This document shows, in pieces, positions 23,523 to 31,323 of a DNA stretch of 35,824 bases. Within the stretch, counting starts at the first letter, position 1; each line of letters opens with the position of its first letter. The stretch comes from Firmicutes bacterium CAG:534. GTDB taxonomy: Bacteria; Bacillota; Clostridia; Lachnospirales; Lachnospiraceae. Both the position numbers and the translations under genes were made by a program. A model generated the notes under the pieces. That model saw nothing but the letters and a program-made list of their open reading frames with translations, did not search any database and was not told where the DNA came from. The DNA lies in the NCBI GenBank assembly GCA_000436115.1, contig FR894558.1, positions 1 to 35,824 on the forward strand, in the 5' to 3' direction.

Positions 23523-24674
23523 TTAAGAAAGCTCCTCGGGATAGCCGTCTGCTCTGCCGCCTACCTTAATGCCGTTTACTTCTACCTGGTCGCTGAGCTC
23601 AATCACAAGACAGCGCTTTCCTTCCACTGTCATGGCGGTTACCAGATCTGCACGTTCCGGATTTACCTTGATGACAACATCCGGGGTTTTGACCTCAAAG
23701 CTTCTGGTGTTGGCAACATTGTTTACCAGGAGAGAAGTAGTTTCCCCTGCGGCAGCATCATAAAGCTGATCAAAGGTTTCCAGCTTTTCTTCCTCTACGC
23801 CGCTCTTTTCAAACAGGGTTTTGACCTGCTTTTTATCCAGGGTGAGAGGCTCTGGGATTTCCTTGTGTTCTTCTATCATCTCCGTCAAATTTTCATGAAT
23901 GCTTTTTACAACCTCATAATCGGCATCTTCGCCCAGGGTCTCCTCGATCAGCGTCTGAAAGGTTTCCTTCTGGCTTCCGGCGGTAAGGGGAAGAGAGCAG
24001 CCTAAAATGTCCGTTACAAATTCCTGATGAGGCTCCTCGGGATTTTTGGAGTAATAAAGGGTGCTGTGAATATCACTGGCACGATCGTTAAAGCTGGGAA
24101 AGAGAAAGCCGCATTCCGGCATTTCCACCACCCAGTCCCGTATCCTGTTATGGAATTCATTAGCGGCTGCATCATAGGAAAGCCCGGGTTTGGAAAGATT
24201 GACAGGGCAAATGCAGCATAACACATATTCAAATACAGAATCGGAAGCATCCTCCATGGTCAGGCCGTCCGTAGTTTTTCCGGGAACGTCGTAGGCGTCG
24301 TGGATAATCAGGATCAGGTAATTGCCCACATATTCGTAGGAGCTGATGATCCGGTCATAAAACTGAGAGAGAAGCTCTTCGTCCTTTAATTTGCTGTCAC
24401 GCAGCTTCAGAAGGAATTCCTGTGTGCCTCCTGCTTCCTCAGAAGAGAGGGGAAAGTCCAGGTTTAAAAGATTTTTTCCAAGAGTGCCGGACAGGGTTTT
24501 GCGCAGCAGCTCAAAATATTTAAAGATTTCTTCTTCCGGAAGAGAAAGAAAGGCCTCCTTAAACTCGGTCTTCCTATTTTTTTCACCGTCCACATAGCAG
24601 CCGCAGATCCGTGTGATTGAGCAATTACTCGGCGTATACAGACGTTTTAATTCATTGACTTCCTGCTTGATCAT
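23523..24674 (-). CDS. DUF4317 family protein
   Basis: A 383-residue soluble protein whose start (MIKQEVNELKRLYTPSNCSITRICGCYVDGEKNRK) and later segments (NYLILIIHDAYDVPGKTTDG, VLCCICPVNLSKPGLSYD) match what I know as DUF4317, a family found mainly in Clostridia and of unknown function. No catalytic motif is evident; the cysteine-containing CCICPVNLSKP segment stands out as a possible functional site. There is no signal peptide. Its ATG overlaps the stop of the activase gene (ATGA, 24671-24674) and GGAGG lies in the activase 3' end, so the two are translationally coupled. This suggests a shared process. Confidence 0.8.
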   Translation of the reverse strand: MIKQEVNELKRLYTPSNCSITRICGCYVDGEKNRKTEFKEAFLSLPEEEIFKYFELLRKTLSGTLGKNLLNLDFPLSSEEAGGTQEFLLKLRDSKLKDEELLSQFYDRIISSYEYVGNYLILIIHDAYDVPGKTTDGLTMEDASDSVFEYVLCCICPVNLSKPGLSYDAAANEFHNRIRDWVVEMPECGFLFPSFNDRASDIHSTLYYSKNPEEPHQEFVTDILGCSLPLTAGSQKETFQTLIEETLGEDADYEVVKSIHENLTEMIEEHKEIPEPLTLDKKQVKTLFEKSGVEEEKLETFDQLYDAAAGETTSLLVNNVANTRSFEVKTPDVVIKVNPERADLVTAMTVEGKRCLVIELSDQVEVNGIKVGGRADGYPEELS

Positions 24675-27600
24675 GCGGGCATTTCCTCCTTAGATTTTTC
24701 CTGCTTTTCCTGTTCCTTTAAGTTTTTCTGGGCAGTGGAAAGCATTAATTTGATCCGGTTAAGCTGGTTGACCTCGCTGGCACCGGGATCATAGTCGATT
24801 GCAACAATATTGCTTAAAGGATAGTGATGGCGGAGCTCTTTGATGACCCCTTTTCCTACCACATGGTTGGGAAGGCAGGCAAAAGGCTGGGTGCAGACGA
24901 TATTGTTTACGCCGCTGTGGATCAGTTCGATCATTTCACCGGTCAAAAACCATCCTTCTCCGGTCTGGTTGCCGATGGAAACAATGGAGCTTGCATATTT
25001 TACGGTCTTGTAAATGCTGGTGGGCGGTGTAAAGTTCCGGCTCTTTTTCAGAGCCTTTGTAGCGCCGTTTCTTAAAAACTCAAGGCCGTCGATGCCAAGT
25101 CTTGAGATCAGTGCCGCTTTTTTGCTCATGCCAAGCTGATCAGCCTTGTAGATCTGATTGTAAAAGCAGTAGAGCATGAAATCCAAAAGATCGGGAACAA
25201 CGGCTTCAGCGCCTTCCGCTTCCAGAAGCTCTACCAGATGGTTGTTAGCGGCAGGAGCAAATTTTACCAGAATTTCCCCTACAATGCCGACCCGGGGCTT
25301 GGAAACGCCGGTGGTAGGGATGGCGTCAAAGTCCTCTACGATCTGACGGCACATTTTTTGGAATTTGAAAAAGCTCATGTGCTTTGCAGACACAAAGGTC
25401 TGGCACTTTTTCAGCCATTTCTGATGGAGGGCGTCAACGCTTCCTTTTTCCTTTTCGTAAGGACGCATCCGGTAAACACATCTCATGAACAGATCCCCGA
25501 AAACAGCGCCGTAAGCAGTGCGCATCAGCATATTGAGATCCAGCTTAAAGCCCGGATTGGTTTCAATACCGCCCATGTTCAGGGAAATAACGGGAACCTG
25601 CGGAATACCGGCTTTTTCCAGGGCCCTGCGGATAAATCCGATATAATTGGTGGCACGGCATCCGCCGCCGGTCTGCGTCATAATGACCGCCACCTTATTA
25701 ACGTCATATTTTCCGGATAACAGAGCATCCATGATCTGTCCCACCACCATAAGGGAAGGGTAGCAGGCGTCGTTGTTAACGTATTTAAGGCCAACATCTA
25801 CCGCATGTCTGTTGTCATTGGGTAAAACCTCAAAATGGTAGCCGCAGGCATTAAAGGCAGGCTCTAAGAGATCCAGGTGAATAGGAGAAAGCTGTGGACA
25901 GAGAATGGTATATTCCTGCCGCATCTCCTCCGTAAATTTTACCTTGTGGATAGCAGAAGACTGGATGGTTCTTTCTTCCTTTTTCTGTTCCCGGACGCGG
26001 ATTGCGGAAAGAAGGGAACGGATACGGATCCTGGCCGCTCCAAGATTGTTTACCTCATCGATCTTTAAGCAGGTATAGATCTTGCCGGAGCCGGTAAGGA
26101 TGTCATTTACCTGATCCGTGGTGACTGCGTCCAGACCGCAGCCAAAGGAATTAAGCTGGATCAGATCAAGGTCTTCTGTAGTTTTCACATAGCTTGCAGC
26201 CGCATAGAGCCTGGAGTGGTACATCCACTGGTCGGATACGATTAAGGGCCGCTCCGGCTTTGCAAGATGGGAAATGGAGTCCTCCGTTAAAACGGCAATA
26301 TTGTAGGAGGTGATCAGCTCCGGAATTCCATGATTGATCTCCGGGTCAATATGGTAAGGGCGGCCTGCAAGAACGATCCCTCTGTGGCCGGTTTCCCTCA
26401 TCCATTTTAAAACTTCCTCTCCCTTGCGGTACATATCCTGCCTTGCCCGTTCAAGCTCCTCCCAGGCTGCCTTTGCCGCTTCCATGACCTCGGAAACAGG
26501 CAGCTCCTTAAATTCCTTGGAAAGCGCTTCCGTAACGGTTTTAAGGTCACGGAAAGACATAAAGGGATTGCGCAGGATCACCTCCCCGCGGCCGATCTCT
26601 TCCATATTGTTTTTGATATTTTCAGAGTAGGAGGTGACGATCGGGCAGTTATAGTGATTGTTTGCCTCGGTAAATTCGTTCCTCTCATAAAAGAGAGCGG
26701 GATAAAAGATAAAGTCAACCCTCTGGTTGATCAGCCATGCCACATGTCCGTGAGCTAATTTTGCAGGATAGCATTCGGATTCGCTGGGAATGGATTCAAT
26801 GCCAAGCTCATAAATTTTTCGGTTGGACAGAGGGGACAGGATGACCCGGTAGCCCAGCTTTGTAAAAAAGGTAGCCCAGAAGGGGTAATTTTCGTACATA
26901 TTGAGCACTCTTGGAATGCCCACAGTCCCTCTTTTTGCCTGGTCGGCAGGAAGGACTTCGTAATCAAAGATTCTTTTGAGCTTATAGTCAAAAAGATTGG
27001 GAATCCCGTTTGCGTTTTTCTGCTTTCCAATGCCGCGCTCGCAGCGGTTGCCGGAAATATACTGACGGCCGCCGGAAAATTTGTTAATGGTAAGGCGACA
27101 GTTGTTGGTACAGCCCTTGCATTTAGCCATGCTGGTTTCAAACTGCAGATTTACAATGTCATCAAAGGAAAGCATGGTAGTTTCGTAGCCTTCCGAAAAC
27201 CGCTCCCTGGCAATAAGGGCGGCGCCAAAGGCGCCCATGATGCCTGCAATGTCAGGACGGACCGCCTTGCATCCGGCAATTTTTTCAAAGCTGCGCAGAA
27301 CGGCATCATTGTAAAAGGTTCCGCCCTGTACCACAATGTTCCTGCCCAGGGCAGAAGCGTCGGAAACCTTAATCACCTTAAATAACGCATTTTTGATGAC
27401 AGAATAAGCAAGACCGGCAGAAATATCAGGAACGGAAGCCCCTTCCTTCTGGGCCTGCTTTACCTTGGAATTCATAAATACCGTACATCTGGTACCGAGA
27501 TCGATAGGATGCTCGGCAAAGAGAGCGGCCTTTGCAAAATCCTCCACGCTGTAATTTAATGACTTGGCAAAGGTTTCAATAAAGGAACCGCAGCCAGAGG

Positions 27601-28939
27601 AGCAGGCTTCATTGAGCTGTACACTGTCTACGGTCTGATTTTTGATCTTAATGCACTTCATGTCCTGGCCGCCGATGTCCAGAATACAGTCAACGGAAGG
27701 ATCAAAAAAGGCGGCGGCATAGTAGTGGGCAACTGTTTCTACCTCGCCGTCATCCAGAAGAAAGGCAGCCTTCATCAGCGCTTCTCCATAGCCTGTGGAG
27801 CAGGAGCGCACAATGGAAGCGCCCTCCGGTAAGAGAGCCTTGATTTCTTTTATGGAACGGATGGCCGTTTTTAAGGGACTTCCGTCATTGCTGCTGTAGA
27901 AGGAATAAAGAAGAGAGCCGTCCTCGCCTACAAGAGCAATCTTGGTAGTGGTGCTTCCCGCATCGATCCCCAAAAAGCAGTTGCCCTGATAGGAAGACAG
28001 ATCAGCAGTCTGTACATGATGTCTGCTGTGTCTTGTCTTAAAGCTTTCATATTCTTCGTGAGAGGAAAAAAGCGGCTCCATACGTTCTACTTCAAATTCC
28101 ATTTTAATATCGGAGGAAAGCTTTGAAACCATTTCCTCCATGGAGTAGGAAACCTCCTCCTTGGCATTCATGGCAGAGCCGATAGCCGCAAAAAGATGGG
28201 AGTGCTCTGTCTTTATGACATGCTCATCATCTAATTTTAAGGTGCGGATAAAGCTGGCCTTCAGCTCGGAAAGGAAGTGCAGGGGGCCGCCCAAAAAGGC
28301 AACATGTCCCCGGATCGGCTTGCCGCAGGCAAGACCGCTGATGGTCTGGTTGACAACCGCCTGGAAAATAGAGGCGGAAAGATCCTCCTTGGTAGCACCG
28401 TCATTGATCAGGGGCTGAATGTCGGATTTGGCAAAAACGCCGCAGCGCGCCGCAATGGTATAGAGAGAACGATAGCCTTTGGCATATTCGTTTAAGCCCG
28501 TGGCGTCTGTCTGGAGAAGGGATGCCATCTGATCGATAAAAGAGCCGGTTCCTCCGGCGCAGATACCGTTCATACGCTGCTCCACGTTGCCGCCTTCAAA
28601 ATAAATGATCTTTGCATCCTCGCCGCCAAGCTCAATGGCAACATCTGTTTTCGGGGCGATTTCCTTCAGGGCTGTTGCAACGGAGATGACCTCCTGCACA
28701 AAGGGAACCTGCAGATGATTGGCAAGCGTCAGGCCGCCGGAGCCGGTGATCATGGGGTGCAGCGTAATATTTCCAAGCTGATCGTAAGCTTCTTTTAATA
28801 GATCAGAGAGGGTTTCCCTGATATTTGCAAAATGTCTTTTGTAGTCTGAGAACAGAATATTATGAGCATTATCCAAAATGGCAATCTTCACCGTGGTAGA
28901 ACCAATGTCAATGCCAAGCGTATAGTGATCTGTGTTCAT
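24671..28939 (-). CDS. giant two-ATPase acyl-CoA dehydratase activase-like protein
   Basis: A 1422-residue protein. Two BadF/BadG/BcrA/BcrD-type ATPase domains come first, with phosphate loops GIDIGSTT (9-16) and GIDAGSTT (324-331). In the first, Cys127 (GICAGGTGSF) and Cys166 (AARCGVFAKSD) sit where HgdC of Acidaminococcus binds its bridging [4Fe-4S] cluster. The second repeats the pattern (CSSGCGSF, TRCTVFMN). A Cys-rich segment (AKCKGCTNNC and GNRCERG, about 604-637) may hold another cluster. The rest looks like DUF2229 and HgdB-like dehydratase-subunit folds (for example GRPYHIDPEINHGI, QTGGGCRATNYIGFIRRAL). Activases drive ATP-dependent low-potential electron transfer to 2-hydroxyacyl-CoA dehydratases; the target of these large fused forms is not known. 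No separate dehydratase gene is in the window. Confidence 0.88.
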   Translation of the reverse strand: MNTDHYTLGIDIGSTTVKIAILDNAHNILFSDYKRHFANIRETLSDLLKEAYDQLGNITLHPMITGSGGLTLANHLQVPFVQEVISVATALKEIAPKTDVAIELGGEDAKIIYFEGGNVEQRMNGICAGGTGSFIDQMASLLQTDATGLNEYAKGYRSLYTIAARCGVFAKSDIQPLINDGATKEDLSASIFQAVVNQTISGLACGKPIRGHVAFLGGPLHFLSELKASFIRTLKLDDEHVIKTEHSHLFAAIGSAMNAKEEVSYSMEEMVSKLSSDIKMEFEVERMEPLFSSHEEYESFKTRHSRHHVQTADLSSYQGNCFLGIDAGSTTTKIALVGEDGSLLYSFYSSNDGSPLKTAIRSIKEIKALLPEGASIVRSCSTGYGEALMKAAFLLDDGEVETVAHYYAAAFFDPSVDCILDIGGQDMKCIKIKNQTVDSVQLNEACSSGCGSFIETFAKSLNYSVEDFAKAALFAEHPIDLGTRCTVFMNSKVKQAQKEGASVPDISAGLAYSVIKNALFKVIKVSDASALGRNIVVQGGTFYNDAVLRSFEKIAGCKAVRPDIAGIMGAFGAALIARERFSEGYETTMLSFDDIVNLQFETSMAKCKGCTNNCRLTINKFSGGRQYISGNRCERGIGKQKNANGIPNLFDYKLKRIFDYEVLPADQAKRGTVGIPRVLNMYENYPFWATFFTKLGYRVILSPLSNRKIYELGIESIPSESECYPAKLAHGHVAWLINQRVDFIFYPALFYERNEFTEANNHYNCPIVTSYSENIKNNMEEIGRGEVILRNPFMSFRDLKTVTEALSKEFKELPVSEVMEAAKAAWEELERARQDMYRKGEEVLKWMRETGHRGIVLAGRPYHIDPEINHGIPELITSYNIAVLTEDSISHLAKPERPLIVSDQWMYHSRLYAAASYVKTTEDLDLIQLNSFGCGLDAVTTDQVNDILTGSGKIYTCLKIDEVNNLGAARIRIRSLLSAIRVREQKKEERTIQSSAIHKVKFTEEMRQEYTILCPQLSPIHLDLLEPAFNACGYHFEVLPNDNRHAVDVGLKYVNNDACYPSLMVVGQIMDALLSGKYDVNKVAVIMTQTGGGCRATNYIGFIRRALEKAGIPQVPVISLNMGGIETNPGFKLDLNMLMRTAYGAVFGDLFMRCVYRMRPYEKEKGSVDALHQKWLKKCQTFVSAKHMSFFKFQKMCRQIVEDFDAIPTTGVSKPRVGIVGEILVKFAPAANNHLVELLEAEGAEAVVPDLLDFMLYCFYNQIYKADQLGMSKKAALISRLGIDGLEFLRNGATKALKKSRNFTPPTSIYKTVKYASSIVSIGNQTGEGWFLTGEMIELIHSGVNNIVCTQPFACLPNHVVGKGVIKELRHHYPLSNIVAIDYDPGASEVNQLNRIKLMLSTAQKNLKEQEKQEKSKEEMPA

Positions 28940-29021
28940 AATGTACCGCCTTTCTAAATAAAAATATGTGGAAAATTTCTTTCCTATTATTAGTGTAGCG
29001 CATGTTTAGACATACTTTGTA

Positions 29022-29050
29022 ATTATACGACACAGAATATTAAAATGCAA
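29022..29050 (-). promoter_or_regulatory. sigma-A promoter of the activase-DUF4317 operon
   Basis: On the minus strand TTGCAT (29045-29050), a 17-bp spacer and a perfect TATAAT (29022-29027) lie upstream of a roughly 75-nt leader and the AAAGGCGG site before the ATG at 28939. Confidence 0.65.
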
Positions 29051-29091
29051 CGCAGGAAAATAAACAATTTCTTAAAAAAAAATAACCTTTG

Positions 29092-29120
29092 TTTACATTT
29101 GAAAATGGGAATGTTAGAAT
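29092..29120 (+). promoter_or_regulatory. sigma-A promoter of the rhomboid-like gene cluster
   Basis: TTTACA (29092-29097) and TAGAAT (29115-29120) are separated by 17 bp. It is divergent from the activase promoter, with about 40 bp between the two -35 boxes. Confidence 0.6.
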
Positions 29121-29175
29121 ATAAACTGTTTCAGAATGCCTGATAATAAAGACAGAAGGAGTGATTGGATTTAGA

Positions 29176-30099
29176 ATGAAACCAATGGGAAATTTTGAAA
29201 AGAAATACGGAAAATACGCAATAAAAAATCTTTCTCTGGTATTGATCATCTGCTATGCCTTTGGATATCTGTTTGAGATGATTTATCCGGATTTTTTACA
29301 ATATCTGTATCTGAATCCTTATCAGATCCTGTTTCATGGACAGGTATGGAGACTGGTGACATGGATCATCGTGCCGCCTTCCAGCTTTGACTTCTTTACA
29401 TTGATCACCCTTTATTTTTACTATTCCATAGGAACAACCCTTGAGCGCACCTGGGGAACCTACAGGTATAATGTCTATCTGTTTTCCGGCGCCCTTTTTA
29501 CCATAACCGGAGCTTTTTTGCTGCTGGGGTATTCCTTCCTGTTCCAGAAGGATCTGATGGCAGCCTATGGAGCAGACTATTTCCGGATGGTTTCCGGGAT
29601 GTTCAGCACCTATTATGTGAATATGTCGATCTTTCTGGCCTTTGCGGCTACCTTCCCCAATATGCAGGTGCTTCTCTTTTTCTTTATTCCCATTAAAGTG
29701 AAAATATTAGGGATCCTTTATGGGGTGATGCTGGCTTATCAGTTTATTGCCGGGTATGGCCAGGGATATGAGATCCTTTCTGTGGCAAACCGATTTGTGA
29801 TCGCAGCATCTCTTATGAATTTTATAGTATTTTTCTTTACCAGCAGGGGAAAGATCCATATGTCGCCAAGGCAGGTAAAGCGGCGCATGCAGTTCCAGCA
29901 TGATGTGAAAACGGCAAACAAGATCACCAGACATAAATGTGCGGTCTGCGGAAGGACGGAGGTTACAAACCCGGAGCTGGAATTCCGCTTCTGTTCCAAG
30001 TGCGATGGAAATTATGAGTATTGCTCGGATCATATATTTACCCATACCCATGTAAAGTATGGAGTGAAGGAAGAAAAGAAGGGAGAGGGACAGGTTTAG
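29176..30099 (+). CDS. rhomboid-like membrane protein with C-terminal zinc ribbon
   Basis: A protein of about 307 residues with six or so hydrophobic helices and a rhomboid-like start (ILFHGQVWRLVTWIIVPP, then YYSIGTTLERTWGTYRYNVYLFSG). No GxSG serine motif or partner His is seen in the later helices, so protease activity is unlikely. The C-terminal ~60 residues are cytoplasmic-looking: HKCAVCGRTEVTNPELEF, FCSKCDG, then YCSDHIFTH, a two-CxxC zinc ribbon with extra Cys/His. The start is uncertain: AAGGAG (29156-29161) is 14 nt from the ATG at 29176, and the in-frame GTG at 29161 overlaps it. The next gene starts 2 nt after the stop. Confidence 0.75.
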   Translation: MKPMGNFEKKYGKYAIKNLSLVLIICYAFGYLFEMIYPDFLQYLYLNPYQILFHGQVWRLVTWIIVPPSSFDFFTLITLYFYYSIGTTLERTWGTYRYNVYLFSGALFTITGAFLLLGYSFLFQKDLMAAYGADYFRMVSGMFSTYYVNMSIFLAFAATFPNMQVLLFFFIPIKVKILGILYGVMLAYQFIAGYGQGYEILSVANRFVIAASLMNFIVFFFTSRGKIHMSPRQVKRRMQFQHDVKTANKITRHKCAVCGRTEVTNPELEFRFCSKCDGNYEYCSDHIFTHTHVKYGVKEEKKGEGQV

Positions 30100-30101
30100 A
30101 T

Positions 30102-30848
30102 ATGGCACAGGACAGAGAAATTTTATTTGCAAAAGCCCTTGCAGCTGTTACCAGAAAAGCCAAAGAGCAGGGAGGAATGATCTCGCAGGAAGAAGTAGAG
30201 CGGGCCTTTGAGGAGCTTTCCCTTTCTGAGGAACAGTTTGCCATGGTCTTTGACTATCTGAATAAAAACCGGATCGGAATTGGAGAGCCTCTTGATCCTT
30301 CTGAGTATCTGACAGAAGAGGAGACCGATTATCTGAAGGAATACCAGAAGGAGATAGAACTGCTTGAGGATATTTCGGAGGGGGAAAAGGAAGCGCTTCT
30401 TCTTTCGGCAATGGCAGGACAGACCACGGCCCAGGAAAGGCTGATACGCTTTTATCTCAAAAAGGTAGTGGAAATTTCAAAGCTGTATTCCGGACAGGGC
30501 GTATTTTTGGAGGATCTGATCGGAGAGGGAAATGTGGCTTTGACAGCAGGAGTGACCATGCTGGGAAGCCAGGAGCATGCCGCAGAAGCAGAGGGGATGC
30601 TGATGAAGCTTGTCATGGATGCCATGGAGGACTGTATTGCTGAGAACATGCAGGAGGCAGAAAAGGACAAGAAGGTCTTAGGACGGGTCAATAAGGTTGC
30701 CGCAAAGGCAAAAGAGCTTGCAGAAGATATGCATAGGAAGGTTACGGTACAGGAGCTTTCGGAGGAAACGGGGATTTCCAGGAAGGCAATCGAGGACGCA
30801 ATGAGGATCAGCGGATATACCATAGAAGATTTGGAAAGGCAGTCATGA
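30102..30848 (+). CDS. sigma-70-like protein lacking promoter-recognition regions
   Basis: A 248-residue soluble protein. Residues ~8-60 resemble region 1.1 of primary sigma factors (AKEQGGMISQEEVERAFEEL, LSEEQFAMVFDYLNKNRIGI). Residues ~112-152 resemble regions 2.1-2.2, the core-RNA-polymerase-binding helices (LIRFYLKKVVEISKLYSGQG, VFLEDLIGEGNVAL). The expected aromatic region 2.3/2.4 (FDPxxGxxFSTYAxWWI) is absent. In its place is an acidic/Ala-rich helix, then a region-3-like segment (RKVTVQELSEETGISRKAIEDAM), and region 4 is missing. It could bind RNA polymerase without recognising a -10 or -35 element. Its start is 2 nt from the rhomboid-like stop and its end overlaps the next ATG (ATGA). 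Confidence 0.7.
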   Translation: MAQDREILFAKALAAVTRKAKEQGGMISQEEVERAFEELSLSEEQFAMVFDYLNKNRIGIGEPLDPSEYLTEEETDYLKEYQKEIELLEDISEGEKEALLLSAMAGQTTAQERLIRFYLKKVVEISKLYSGQGVFLEDLIGEGNVALTAGVTMLGSQEHAAEAEGMLMKLVMDAMEDCIAENMQEAEKDKKVLGRVNKVAAKAKELAEDMHRKVTVQELSEETGISRKAIEDAMRISGYTIEDLERQS

Positions 30849-31291
30849 ATATTAAGGAATTCACAGGTGCAAAAACAAATTACGAGGATTTTAAATATGT
30901 GATGCAGGATAACGGAAACATTTATCTTGGCGCAAAGTATTCCTTCCAGGAACTATTGGAGGAAGAGATGGTTCCCTTTAAATTAAAGGCGATTATCTCA
31001 CAGTACGTTTTAAAAGAGGCTGATCGGGATACAACCCTGGAAAGCCAGTTTTATTACCTGGAACCGGAGGGCTTTTTGTATGAAACGTTCCGGCAGCTGA
31101 AGGTAAAGGTGAAGGTACAAAGACAGAAGGAGCGGAAAACCCTGTTTGGGAAAAAGAAGCTGGAATACAAAGAAGAGATCCTTTCCCTGAAGGAACTGAC
31201 AGAGATCAATCTTGCAAGAAAAAAAGGTTCCGGCATGCTGATCCGGGAGATCGTGATCTCCAAGCTTGCCATGATGACCTTTACCGTGTAG
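30845..31291 (+). CDS. conserved-looking protein of unknown function
   Basis: A 148-residue soluble protein I do not recognise. It starts MNIKEFTGAKTNYEDFKYVM, has a mixed alpha/beta look, a basic stretch (KVKVKVQRQKERKTLFGKKKLEYKEE, ~85-110) and a hydrophobic C terminus. There is no signal peptide, cysteine motif or membrane helix. The ATG overlaps the stop of the sigma-like gene by 4 nt, which implies translational coupling and a shared role. Confidence 0.7.
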   Translation: MNIKEFTGAKTNYEDFKYVMQDNGNIYLGAKYSFQELLEEEMVPFKLKAIISQYVLKEADRDTTLESQFYYLEPEGFLYETFRQLKVKVKVQRQKERKTLFGKKKLEYKEEILSLKELTEINLARKKGSGMLIREIVISKLAMMTFTV

Positions 31292-31323
31292 TGGAAAATA
31301 AAAAGAAAAGGAAGTAAAAAAGC

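Noticed and set aside
23394..24005. 203-residue plus-strand frame overlapping the end of the EAL-HDOD gene and the DUF4317 gene
   Set aside because: It runs through a bidirectional terminator and antisense to a well-supported gene, with no motif.
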